From contig JAJEKB010020463.1 of NCBI GenBank assembly GCA_022393335.1, positions 275,245 through 339,244 of the forward strand: a stretch of DNA of 64,000 bases, given 5' to 3'. Position numbers and translations under genes: made by a program. This document shows, one piece after another, positions 34,524 to 45,834 of this stretch (position 1 is its first letter; each line of letters starts with the position of its first letter). Below the pieces are notes generated by a model that was given only the letters and a program-made list of their open reading frames with translations, had not been told where the DNA came from and did no database searches. Source of the stretch: Macrotrachela quadricornifera (lineage: Eukaryota > Rotifera > Eurotatoria > Philodinida > Philodinidae).

Positions 34524-36991
34524 AGCTCTTTCCAATGTTTTTGCAGTTTTTAATTGGTGATTTATGTTTTACTCTGTTGTGTTTTGGTGGTACGAACTTT
34601 CTTAACTTGAATTTGAATGTAGAAATATTTTAAAGATAGATCTTTGTCCGTTCTATAAAAACAAAATATGCTTTTTAGAAGAATAGCAGAAACATTGATG
34701 CATTATTGTTTCCTAATTATGATGGCTAAAAGTAATTTTCATGAGAATTTGTAGTCAAATTGATGACAGAAAAAAATCTCCAAACGGAATGAAGATAAAA
34801 AAATATCTGCTACATTTTTGATAAGATACCGAGAAAATACAGAAAATGTTAATGTCACATATAGAAAATTTTTCATCTTGAAATATTCTAAGATGAATTT
34901 TTCACGAATCTTTCAATTGATTTTCAAGAGAAGTAAATAAAGAGTATCTAAATTATCTCGATAAAACCGCTTAATTTCACTGATTAACACACGCATCATA
35001 AAGAGAAAAGATGAATGTCTTAATATCATTCTACTGTGCCAGTCTTTTCTTCTCTTTTTTGTTCTTGTGCTTACTTTTGTATAGAAAGCACGTACATTTT
35101 ATCCCACTTTTACTTTCATTCTTTTATAACTGTTATTTCAACTAATACCCTTATTTGAAAACAAAGAAACCACTATATCGATAACAAATAGTAGTTGGTG
35201 TGTCTAAAATAGGCTTGGGAGTACGAATGTTAATAAACTCTTGATTTTTGTCTTTGATCGCAGAATTTGAAAGATCGATATAGTTAAGGTGCAGGCAATT
35301 GAAAATTCAAGTGCAATCTTCTTCTTCTTCTTTTTTTGCACAAGGTTTCATAGAGCATAAGCTATTAATCACGAAGAACTAGTTTTTAGCTCTCCTAGAT
35401 GCTTGTTGTGTACTCAAAAAGTGAGTACACTCTAGAATCGATCAGTGTGTCCAGTCGACCGTTCCTTTATACAATAACTCTTCACGACTACATCTGATTG
35501 TGCTGAAATTTTGTGCACAGATTTCTTTCATTAATATTTCGGTCGAGAGAAGAAGTTGAGAATAAATCCGTCAAGAAATGCCTGCATTATCGAAAAACTT
35601 CTCATTATTGGCCATGGCATCCCTGAGGGAGGATACAGGAATTTTTTTCTCAGAATTATTCCCAATATATATAAATCAATTCAGTTGTTTTACGCTGATT
35701 CCGAATATGATAATCCTAATATTTTAAGTGAAAGTTACCTAAAAAGGGTCCCAAAATGCACAAAATTTGTATCCTGAGGCCAATGTGCCTAGATATGTCT
35801 TGGGTGACTAGCGGTTTTGGTCGGTTCGAGATGAATTGAGTCAATGATAACTAGATGGGGTCGCCTACAGTGTCGCTCATGCTAATTTGGCTCCCCAGAT
35901 TTTTTATTCTTATAATTTAGTGAGAAAAGATGTGTCTTGATGAGATCTATGTCTTATAGGAAAATAAACCTAAGATATCGTGCATCAGGTAAGAAAAATC
36001 CAAAATATCACTTCCCGGAATGTAATATTTCTGCGAATTTACGCAATTTTTTTGTCTTCTAGCACTTCTTTTATCTCATAACTTACTCACTTGAGTAGAA
36101 TGAATTTGTAGACCAAACCGTTTTCTGTCCAAATGAGATGTTCTAGAGCTCAAATGGCTAATCCATTGACGAGATAAGTTCAAAATGTTGATCATAGACT
36201 CACGAGAGCTAGTTTTTAGACAGTTCGATCGAAATCAATTTGTTGTCAATTCTTTTTACTTCTTGAAGTACACAAACACTTGGATTCAAATCCGAGGTTT
36301 TCGCATTTATTTTTAAATTTTGACTTGTATCTCTCCTAGTGTTAACTTTTGATGGAAAAATGTTTCACAATGAAAACTAGTATTTTCGGTATACTTCTAC
36401 TCACTGATTTCTAATACGATATTGATTTTCCGTTAAAAATCAACTTTTAATCATCGAATTCTCGAAAAATTATCCATTTTTTTATCTATTTTATCTGAGA
36501 GGCTCTGTCTCTTCATATATATGAATCTCACTAATAAACACTGACATAATTTATTTTATTTTAATATCTGATAGAATGTATAAAGCTACATTGGTCATAA
36601 AAGTTTCACTTATTAGTTGAGAGTCCTTCTGAAGTTATAGTTTAAACAATGTTTATCATGCATTGAGAAATAAGTGTTACAAATAGAATTTTTTATGTTG
36701 GGCAGTGTACGTTAATAGAGTAATTGAATAGGATGATTTTAGTTTTATTTTGTACAGAACCTTTAGTTGTATATATACAGTAAAAATTGGGTAACTATTC
36801 ATACAACTATAGATGAGATATAGATCTTGATATAAAAAGCAGGTGATTATACGTTGATAATGGCCCTTTTCCGAAAATTTCGATTTTTTCTTTCCTAAGA
36901 CTAAAAATGTCCATGAAATAATTTTGTGTTCTTATATCCTCACATGAGTCTACATAAAAAATAGTTAAAAGGATAGAAATCGATGGGGAGG
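34524..36991. other. Long intergenic stretch, no gene
   Basis: About 2.5 kb without a recognisable gene. A frame at 35556-35777 lacks any domain. The stretch 35350-36480 is less AT-rich than its surroundings and has the look of an old repeat, but I found no terminal repeats. Confidence 0.4.
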
Positions 36992-37345
36992 TTATAGGTG
37001 ACAGTTCCTTTCATCATTTCCATCATCACACTCATTGATTTCATTTCCCAATTGCTGAAAACTAACATACTGAGTTGGCAATGATACTGTCTGACATTGA
37101 TATCAAAATGACTCCGTGGGTGTATAAATATTGTTTTTTTCATCGTCACGGAAAAGACAGTCAAAGTATCCGTCATTAATACGACCTAGTCGAAGACGAT
37201 TTAGTGTAGTTTGACATGAATACATTAAGAATTGACTAGCTGAATCAGAAACTACTTTTGGCATGTCCTAAGTAGAATTTAAAACGCAATTTATCATTTC
37301 ATTCTGTTCCGTCGTTAGGACCACGTTTGATCCGACAAGTTGAAC
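36992..37345 (-). pseudogene. LDL-receptor class A repeat protein relic
   Basis: Read downward from 37345, one frame shows VLTTEQNEMINCVLNST, a TAG, then SDSASQFLMYSCQTTLNRLR, INDGYFDCLFRDDE, a TGA at 37105-37103, then YQCQTVSLPTQYVSFQQLG and NECDDGNDERNC. The Cys spacing and acidic CDDGNDE motif are those of LDLa modules, which bind calcium and ligands in extracellular proteins. Two nonsense codons make it a relic; no start is visible. Confidence 0.6.
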
Positions 37346-37835
37346 ATAATATCATTCGACGCATAATTAAATTCTGTATCCAGAACAACCTTTTAGAGAT
37401 CCAATGTCGACCTCTGATTGACTTTTAGGGACAGGTCCTAGAACTCACTGACAATTTTACTTATGCTAATTTTTTGTGTAGGTTTTTTTCTTATTACATA
37501 CAAAAAAAAAGAAGTATGACATATTTTTCGCCTTTTCTTTTCTCTGTTTCAATAATATTCTCTTTTTCTTCTCTATAGAAGCAACTTATTGTCAAGAGTA
37601 AAGGTTTCATTTTCATTCGCTTTCAATCATATGTAAGTATTCACTTCATAAAACCTAAACATGAAATTTCATAGAAAATAAGTTAGTTGCATGTATTGAC
37701 GAAGTTCCACTTCTTCATTCACTGCAACTAGCTAAAAAGAATAAAAATTAGGAGGTACACCACTCTACAGTGGGATAAATCCGCTAACTAAGGGCGTCAG
37801 TTTTAGATTCCGTTGCTAAAAATCTGAAACTCATA
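37346..37835. other. Intergenic, no gene seen
   Basis: AT-rich spacer before palindrome D. Confidence 0.45.
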
Positions 37836-38194
37836 CCGAGTTCCGGATTCCTAGGAACGAGAAACCATTTGACAACTCATTTCTGCATGTTTTTCAACAT
37901 GCTGGAGTCTTTAGACATATTGTTTCTTTCATTTTGAAGCAAGTGCTATGGGCTCTTGGGTTCTTAGAAATAGAATCTGGCACCGAATTTCTAAGAATGA
38001 AGAAGTTTATTAAAAATCACTAATAACATAAGTTTAGGCAAGTTTCTTACTTCTTGGGAACTCGGAACCCAGGAACACATTGTGACTTGCTTCAACACGA
38101 AAGCAAAAATACGTCTAAAGATTCCAGCGAGTTCAAAAACGTGCAGAAATGAATCGTCTAATAGGTTTCTAGAAACGAAGCCTGGAACTGACAC
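37836..38194. repeat. Long palindrome D (fold-back element)
   Basis: Left arm about 37836-37970 and right arm about 38041-38194 are imperfect inverted copies, for example CATTTCTGCATGTTTTT at the left against AAAAACGTGCAGAAATG at the right. Between them is a perfect 11-bp hairpin TTCTTAGAAAT/ATTTCTAAGAA (37961-37971, 37987-37997). No coding capacity. Confidence 0.8.
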
Positions 38195-38367
38195 CCAAAA
38201 CAAGGCCCACTCGGTCGAAATAGTCATTCTCAGGACTTTTTTGTAAAATACTTATAGAAAATCGAGCATTCAATATTTATTAGAGCGGCTTGCTCCAATA
38301 TTCATACAACTTTTCTCTCTACAATGTATCTTAATTTGAGCAAGTTTTCCATGTTCTCCATCATGGC

Positions 38368-38628
38368 TTATGTAGACTGGCTCATGAAAACCATGTAGTC
38401 GTGACCTTTGTTCAAAAAAAGTTGAATAAACCAAGCCATTTCCTCTTGAGATATTTCGACATCAGAAGATGAAGTTTCTCATGGATCGTCTTTTGATATT
38501 ATTAAATTTCTACGGATCTCGTTGAATAGTCCTTTATTTACTCTATCCAAAACCATAAAAAAGTGTCTGTATGGCCGGTCTAATTTTGTGTCTGGAATTT
38601 CTTTATAAGGAAGATTTAATAAATCTCC
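38368..38628 (-). pseudogene. Unrecognised coding-like fragment with one stop
   Basis: One minus-strand frame reads like protein on both sides of a TGA at 38481-38479: first LDRPYRHFFMVLDRVNKGLF and NEIRRNLIISKDDP, then SSSDVEISQEEMAWFIQLF and HDYMVFMSQST before a TAA. The continuity of the frame suggests a decayed gene. Family unknown. Confidence 0.4.
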
Positions 38629-39470
38629 ATATATACAGTTTTATAGAGCGAAATTTTCTCTTTTAAATGCGCTCTGACTCGAAAAGATTGTGACGAGTTA
38701 AGATGGAGGAAATATCCAAATATTGACTAACTCAATTTAGTATGACAAATTTTTTTTTTGAAAGACACGGTAGACTCTTATTCATTGTTTGCTTCATAAC
38801 GTTGCAAGGTTGAGCTAGAATGAGCTACAAATTCAGATTCAGAGATTGTTGATGATACTCTTTCATTTCCACTGAAAAGAAATATAGGAATCAAAATCTT
38901 TTAGAGTATGGTTTTATTCATCAATATTCGGTATTCTCGCGGACCATCTCTAAAGAGTCACCAAGTTTAGATAGCCTGCAAAAACTTACAAGGCTTTGGT
39001 TAGCGCATTTAATTCCCTTCCTACGACCGATTTACTGTTATTACAAAAAAAATAGGCAAAAAGCAAATTTCGGTAAGCTATGGACTCAGTTTTCGTTAGT
39101 CTATTTTTCTATATGAAGTGAACCACATTTCTTTGGTAAGCATGTTGTTTGTTTCACTTCATACGACTCCAGAATAGTCATATCTTCTTTTTGAAAAATA
39201 AAACAGATTCTTATCTGTTTTGAAAACATTTACCTACATTAGACGTACCTTCTATAATAAAATGTATCGTATGTGTCGCAACGAGTTTCGTGTCTCTTGC
39301 GTTTTTCTCTATACATACTCAGCGGAGAACACAAGAAATACGACATGAAGTGCTCGTTGCAACACATACGACACATAATGCTGCATATTTTATTTTAGTA
39401 TGTGCTACAATTCTTTGTTTTATATTCTATATTATAATACTATTGTCACCAATATTATATAAAAATAAAA
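38629..39470. other. Intergenic with a 28-bp inverted repeat
   Basis: CGTATGTGTCGCAACGAG near 39268-39294 is repeated inverted near 39341-39373 (CTCGTTGCAACACATACG), spacer about 50 bp, about 100 bp upstream of the next gene. No gene otherwise. Confidence 0.5.
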
Positions 39471-39737
39471 ATGGCATCTTGCGGAACAATTTTTTTCATT
39501 TCTTTAATAATACTCATGGTTGGCATGTTTATAACACAAATTGCTTTTGGCATCTATTATCTTCACATACCGGTTACTTGTGAACGTTCTCAATTTCTTA
39601 CCATACTAACTTTGGCTGGTGGTTGCAGTGGTGTTCTATCGATTATATCTCTGTCATGCTATTGTCATGGCAGTGGCTTTGGATTAAAAGCATCAAATCC
39701 CGATCGTAGTCATGGTCGGCAGATCTTCTATAAATGA
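39471..39737 (+). CDS. Small membrane protein, unrecognised
   Basis: The 88-residue frame starts MASCGTIFFISLIILMVGMF. It has hydrophobic segments at about 6-28 and 43-64, Cys residues in the loop (VTCERSQF) and at the end of the second helix (SCYCHG), and a polar tail. It would be a two-helix membrane protein. The ATG at 39471 sits after an A-rich context. Function and family unknown. Confidence 0.5.
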   Translation: MASCGTIFFISLIILMVGMFITQIAFGIYYLHIPVTCERSQFLTILTLAGGCSGVLSIISLSCYCHGSGFGLKASNPDRSHGRQIFYK

Positions 39738-40051
39738 AACAATCGGTTATATATAAGAAATATATCGATTATTCAAAATTTAAATTTATCATTTTTTAGT
39801 TGTTTCAGTAGCATCTAACTATAACATATATTTAAACTAAAATAAAAAAATTAATCTAGACTGCAGGAAAAGTCACATATCATATATATCGTTTCTTGCA
39901 CACATGAATCACAGAATGATTGAAATATTAAAGAAATATAAGATTACTTGTATGTTTGATTAAATTATGAATCTACCCATATGAATACTTTTTACTTCAA
40001 AACACATCTCAAACGCGTTTCATTTGCGTACGAAACCATAATTGTGAACTT
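39738..40051. other. Intergenic, no gene seen
   Basis: AT-rich 3' flank. Confidence 0.45.
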
Positions 40052-40560
40052 AGTGGCGTAACCAGGAATCTAGTGGTGCCTGGGTGGTGCTCCATAGTGC
40101 TTAAAAAGGATCAATGTATGTTGTTTTAATTCTTCATAGAACTCAAATTAGGTGCTCAATTTTCGCTTTCTCATGAGAGAAAATGTGCATTTTAGTTATG
40201 CTCTATTAGATATGATCATATGAGCAAAAAAGTAAATAAAAAAAGTCAATCAACACCAGTTATTTCAACATTATTCAACTATTCCTGTGGTGAACTCCAA
40301 AAGCGTCAATTTTCTTTTCATAATCAATAGAAAAATCTCGTCCAATGACTAATAAAGACAAGTCACCTAGTCTAATGTCGGATATACTGCTATGTGCAGC
40401 AGTTTTGATAAGTTTCATTTTACTGAAAGTTCGTTCTGTTGTGGTTGATGATACAGGAATAGTCATATCATCCATAAGACAGGTTATAATAGATGTTGGT
40501 GAAGTTAATGGTAAATTCAAGCTTCTTCGGCAAACATTCGCACTTTAACCTATGTCGAAG
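40052..40560 (-). pseudogene. hAT-family transposon remnant (C-terminal transposase plus end)
   Basis: The minus-strand frame 40520-40275 carries the hAT dimerisation region: TIPVSSTTTERTFSKMKLIK, then HSSISDIRLGDLSLL and DYEKKIDAF. Upstream, in another frame, NFTNIYYNL matches the usual preceding segment. About 220 bp beyond the stop, the sequence TAGTGGCGTAACCAGG at 40052 resembles the CAGTGGCGTAGCC terminus of this superfamily, so the 3' end of the element is present and the rest is lost. Confidence 0.6.
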
Positions 40561-40998
40561 TGGTTCATTGGTGTGTTATATACAGATCGACTAGGGCTGT
40601 CAAACCTCCTGATTTTGCCAGGAGTTTCCTGGTTTTTTGACTTATCTCCTGGTACCAAGGGCGAGTTTTTGAGATTGTCTCTTGGCTTCTCAATTTTCTT
40701 TCAATTCCACCTTTTAGCGACATTATGAATCAGTAAAAAGAGATAAACGAAGGAGAGGAAAAAAGAAAAGAGCAGTAGTATCACCCTATTTGATAAATAC
40801 AACAACCAATAGGAAAATATGTCAATCTTCTTATTAATTATATAATAAAACTAAACAATCATTCAACTGTTGCAAATGGAGTAATCCATGAGATCTCAAC
40901 CACGTTTGCATCGAGTTTCTCCAAATCGTGTGAAACTTTCAGCGTTTGTAGATCTTATAGGAATATTAAGATGCTGCATATCAGTTTATGAAATTTCT
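40561..40998. other. Intergenic, no gene seen
   Basis: Contains a TAGGGCTGTCAAAC string at 40592 that could be another degenerate transposon end. No gene. Confidence 0.35.
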
Positions 40999-41002
40999 TT
41001 AA

Positions 41003-43481
41003 CCCTAGTCGTACCGGCCTTTTTCACGCACTATACGGATAACATATATTTTCATAAAATATTCTTTTTTACTTTTGAGTTAGTTTCCTGTTGAAATGTG
41101 CTCTTTTCAACTTCGACTTTATAGAAAAATCATTAAATCGACGTTATACTTTAGTTAGAACAAGTGATAGAAAAAATACGCTTAACAGAATGCTCAGCGC
41201 AAACAAATACAGAACAACTACTACATTGAGTTGAAGTTTTCTTGTCCATAGAATATTCACAAACTGAACATCGTTTTCGTTTTGATTGAGTAGAATTTTC
41301 ATTTTTTTTGATAGATTTTCCTTCATCACAAGATAACCAACAATAGCTAATGCATTTTGAATATCTTTATTCAAAAATTTCAACGTTTTTGAACGAAAAT
41401 CCAAGGGATACGACACTAAACTTAGTCCTAGTTCTTCCAGGAATAGTCGACGTTGATACTTTTTTGTTTTGATTCCATTGATGGTTTTTCATCTTCCAGA
41501 TGATAAACGCATTTATAGCAGCAATATCTATCATTCCATAAAAAATACAAAGCGGCCACCGCTTTTTACCCCTCTGTACCTGCATAAAACAAAATGGAGA
41601 AATACGTTTATTTAAAAAAATCTCTTTTACCGTAAATTTATGACACATTTGATCAACAGTGTCAACAGCTCCCTTTGTTCTGTTATAATCCAAGATAACT
41701 TTTGGTTTTCCAGTTTTACTGTCCACCCGACTATTATGATGTTTCGAAGAAAGCAACAAAACACCTTTGTTCAGTTTGGGTACAAATGAAACCAAAATTA
41801 AATCATCTTGAAAACCAAAAAGCGAAGAACCAACTTCAAGTTTTTTATTTGAATGAAATTCGAGAGGTATTTCTGGTTTATTTTTTCGTAGTGCTCCTAT
41901 AAGAGTCAGCTTTTTTGTTTGAAGTTCTTTGGCTAATGGAACACTTGTGAAAAAATTATCCATTGTAACATTTCGGTTGGAACCATAAAATGGTTTGAGC
42001 AATTCTGAAACTACTTTGATACCTATTTGACTTTGTCTTTTTTCATTCGGTTGTCATCCAAGATAAGGGAATGCATTGAATACGTAGTATAAATTTGTAT
42101 CAACACACAACCAAAGTTTTAAACCATATTTCTCAGTTTTTTTCGAAATAAATTGACGAAAGGTACATTTTCTTCTAAATCCTAATAGTTGCTCATCGAT
42201 GGTAACATTATATCCTGATGTATAACACGTTTGTAAACTATCTTGAAAATATGACCAGATTTCACGAATTGCTGCAAATTTATCTGTTCTTTTTCTTTCT
42301 TCTCTTGTCGTTTTATCATCGAGTCGTAAATAGGAAGCAATTTTTTGAAAACGACTTCTTGACATAGTGGCTTTGAATATTAGCGATTCTAATGGACTTC
42401 TTCTCCATAACCATATTAGGTCTGTCTTTGATTTTCCTAATAAACTAGCAAGAAATAAAAGTCCAATAAAACCTTTTAACTCAATGATTATTATTTCTTC
42501 TGGTTTTTCATTGGGAGCGATGTTTCGAGTATATTCCATGGTGAAACAAATCAAAATTTTATGCATCATTTTTTCCGAGATAAAACAGATAAATGCATCT
42601 TCAATTGATGAAACATTGTCGGTGATACCGGCAGGTCCAGCTTTTTCAATGGTATCATTGAAAGAATTAGTTTTCATCGGCCGATGACGAATTGAAGACC
42701 AGATCATTCCAGATCTAGAACTATATGAACTTCACGAGGTGGATTCATCATTTATTTTAATATTTTCTAAATCAATTTCATCATCTTCTTCTGATGCTTG
42801 GCTTTCTTCTTCTGATGTTTGGCTTTCTTCATCTTCGGTTTCTGAATTACTTCTATCTTTAACTGAATTGTTCATAGTCGTTGTTATAATATTGCGAATA
42901 GTTGAATACAAATTACTTGAGAAAAAATTTCAATCGAAAACTCACAAGGAAATGCGAAGTACTAGATAAACTGCCATTAGTTGAAACAATGAATTAGTAT
43001 ATGGCACAGGATATAAAAAAAATGATCTTCTTTCTTATGATTGTACAAGCTTTTAATATGATATCTTAACCTCGTTGCTCAAAAATAATTAAGTGAGGAA
43101 GTACGGCAAGTCATACGTGTGATCTATAATGGCATGAATCATCTAGCACAGCTATTTGACAGCTCGGAACCACTTAAAAAATGTTTTTTAATAGATTGGA
43201 AATATATATATTTACTCAGATTAACGAATTAGTCATTGAATTATATATTGCAAATTTTACTCTTTTTCCTTTCTTGTTATATATATATTGTATACTAGAG
43301 ACATGACCTTAAATCAAAGACTGTAATGATATAAAAAACAAATATATTCCTTTTCAGATTCAATAACACATATATTTGTAAAGAATGCTAATTGTTTCTA
43401 AAAGCTGGAAAAAATAATTTCTAATGTGTTTTTAAATTTTTTGAGTAGGGTCATTTTTGACTCTGGCCGGTACCACTAGGG
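41003..43481 (-). mobile_element. Complete piggyBac-like transposon
   Basis: The ends are CCCTAGTCGTACCGGCC (41003) and the inverted GGCCGGTACCACTAGGG (43481), matching at 16 of 17 positions. The element is flanked on both sides by TTAA (40999-41002 and 43482-43485), the invariant piggyBac target duplication. It is 2,479 bp long and carries one transposase gene on the minus strand, which is broken. Confidence 0.93.
41151..42875 (-). pseudogene. piggyBac transposase, inactivated
   Basis: The N-terminus is acidic and Ser-rich (EEESQASEEDDEIDLEN) with a TGA at codon 48 (42734-42732). Then follow SRSGMIWSS and the DDE_Tnp_1_7 core with catalytic aspartates in TIDEQLLGFRRKC, TMDNFFTSVPLAKEL and DYNRTKGAVDTVDQ. 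A TGA lies at 42056-42054, just after FNAFPYLG. A frameshift in an A run near 41462 and another near 41355 precede the C-terminal cysteine-rich domain (RCSVCEY, QCSSCSVFVCAEH), which binds the element ends. Both nonsense codons can be explained by CGA to TGA changes. The enzyme would excise and insert at TTAA; this copy cannot. Confidence 0.9.
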
Positions 43482-43730
43482 TTAATAACTGGACCTTCGC
43501 GTATGGAGAAAATTTTGAAGCCAAAGAGTTGTCAAGCTCAACCCAATTCCAGCACATGTCGCAAGATTTTTTTGGATGTAGTCGAGTCCAATACAGCTCA
43601 AACTTATTGTAGATTAGACTGGACTGAATTTTGACTCAGAGGTTTGTTCCACATTTACCATCATTCTTTTATTTTTAACTGAAATTCATACAATTATTCA
43701 TTATGACCAAAAAGAAAGAAAAAGGACATT

Positions 43731-44621
43731 TTATTTTTCAAATACCATCACCCCGTATCTAAAGACGCCGATGGAATAACCATTTCTCATTGCTTGAAAG
43801 GCTTTGAGAAAATTAATTACATCTGCACCTTGTGTTAGAGCAAGTTTCCAAAGAGATGGATTCCGTACCAGTTCCCAAGTAATATCCCAAGTTTTGCTCA
43901 CATTTGCACTAATATCCAACGGAGATACTTTCACTTTAAATCCTGCTTTTTTCCCAAAGTTAATATAATCATTCATAGAACATAAAGGAGGTAGTAGCAT
44001 TCCATCTTCGATTGGTTTTATTCCTGAATCAATTTGTTCTTTTGAAAGATCCTCAGCTTTGAACCAATCTGCTACGACAAGACAACCACCCGATAAAAGA
44101 GCAGAATACGCATTGGAGAAGAACATTTCTTTATTTGGCATATGAGACATAGCTTCAGTAATCCATACATAATCAAACTCATTGGAAAAGTTCATTTTCT
44201 CTGCATCCATGAGAACGAAGGATGAATTTAGTCCTTTGGTTTCTGCCAATTTTGTTGCCATTTCAACTTGTTCTTGTGATATCGTGATACCTACGGTTTT
44301 CGCTGCATAGTTTTGTGTTAAATACAATGAAGTTCCTCCAAGACCACAGCCAACATCAAGTACACGTGATCCTTTCTTGAATTCGCACTAGTACACATAA
44401 ATTAATTTTAAAAAAACAATTTCTCTCTAATAAACTCATACTTTATTAGTAAGCAACTCAATCAATTGTATTTGTGCTTCATCTTTAGTTTCCTCTCCTG
44501 AGATCCAATAACCATGATGAATGTGTTGACCCCAGAGATCAAAATAATACGGACTACAGATGTCATAATGCGTTGCTATGCGTTGTTTAAGCGAATCTGC
44601 TGTTTCACTCATAGCTCTCAC
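43731..44621 (-). CDS. SAM-dependent methyltransferase, two exons
   Basis: Exon 1 is 44621-44442 and exon 2 is 44387-43731, joined across a 54-bp GT-AG intron in phase 0; 278 residues (275 if the second Met is used). The N-terminus has the YDICSPYYFDLWG and HHGYW pattern of gamma-tocopherol/sarcosine-type methyltransferases. Motif I is VLDVGCGLGG (about 69-78). Later motifs include LMDAEKMNF, FDYVWITEAMSHM and GGCLVVADWF. It transfers methyl groups from SAM to a small molecule; the substrate cannot be told. This family is mostly bacterial and plant, so horizontal origin is plausible, although the intron shows adaptation. A decayed partial copy lies 17 kb upstream in the window. Confidence 0.88.
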
Positions 44622-45158
44622 GATGTTTTTTATAATCTAAAAAATAAGAGACTAAATCAATTATGTGTCTTTTAATCAACTTATACTACGTTTGTTGATA
44701 GATCCATGCATTGTTGCTTTTCCTACTACGTTTAAAAAGGGTGTTTTCATCACGAAAGAAAACTATACACATAACATAGAGATTTAGATTAGGGATCAAC
44801 GGGACCTATTTCAATTCTGTCTTCGACCAAGCGGGTTTGGTTCAGCTTCAGAAAAATATGTTTTGGCAGGTACATGTACTAGATTTATTAAGAATTTCTT
44901 AGTATTTTGAAAATTGTCTAAATATTTGAACTACAAAAATAATGAGAAAATACAATAACGTCGAGTAGTAAGTTTTTAATATCAAAATGTATCTTTTCTT
45001 CGTCTAAACAGAGTCTTTAGTGAAGTATCACTTTTTCTTATCTGTTAGTCAAACGAAAAAGAAGAAGATAAACATTCACAGCATTACCGAGTTTACGAAG
45101 ACAAAAGAAGAAATAAAACAAACACGTTCTTCTTATCGATTCAGCTCTCAGTAAAATA
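44622..45158. other. 5' flank of the methyltransferase gene
   Basis: No other gene. Confidence 0.45.
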
Positions 45159-45834
45159 GACTCCCACCCATTTTAAGCGCCATTAAAATCAAAGATATTA
45201 CCAATCGATAGATCTTCATATTCTCGACTCAGATGATTCTACATCGACCCATTTTCTTTTAAAAATCACATATTACGTCGGGCAGTTCATTTCGAGCCAC
45301 TCTCATTCAGATTCTATATCCTACATTCTAACCCGAATAGGTGTCATATTTGAAAGACTTTTTAACAAACTTTTTTTTTGGAAACATACAAAATAGAACA
45401 AAACATACAATTTTTCAAATATGGCACTTGCTCAAGTCAGAATGTGGGTTATAGAGTTTGGTGGGTGTTAGTGAATATAACTCGGGATGTTTATGTAGAT
45501 TATGAGAGAGATTCTGGGCGTCAATGTTGGGGAAGATCATGTAACAATCTTTGCTGAGAGTATATTCTTTCTATGGCATCCAGAAGGTTGATCTTATTGG
45601 ATGATAGTGAGCATAACTCATGAAGATGTATGTGTTCATGAATGTAACATTTACTAGCTTTTGGAGAAGATGAAATTTGGATGATACTGGATCGGAATGA
45701 ACTGTCCGACATAATGTGATTTTTTTACCCAAGATTTTTTAAAGAATATGGGTTAGTATAGAATCATCTGGGTCGAGAATTTAAAGATCTATCGATTGGT
45801 ATTATCTTCGATTTGAACGGCAGTTGGAGTGAGT
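45159..45834. repeat. Long palindrome E, asymmetric (fold-back element)
   Basis: Left arm about 45159-45356 and right arm about 45411-45834 are inverted copies, for example ACCAATCGATAGATCTT at the left against AAAGATCTATCGATTGGT at the right. The right arm holds an extra 200 bp or so (about 45465-45660) absent from the left, so one arm gained an insertion or the other lost sequence. The minus-strand frame 45712-45521 lies in that extra part and has no domain. Confidence 0.8.

Noticed and set aside
41702..42969. Plus-strand frames across the piggyBac element
   Set aside because: They are antisense shadows of the transposase gene, including a Ser-rich frame that mirrors its acidic N-terminus.
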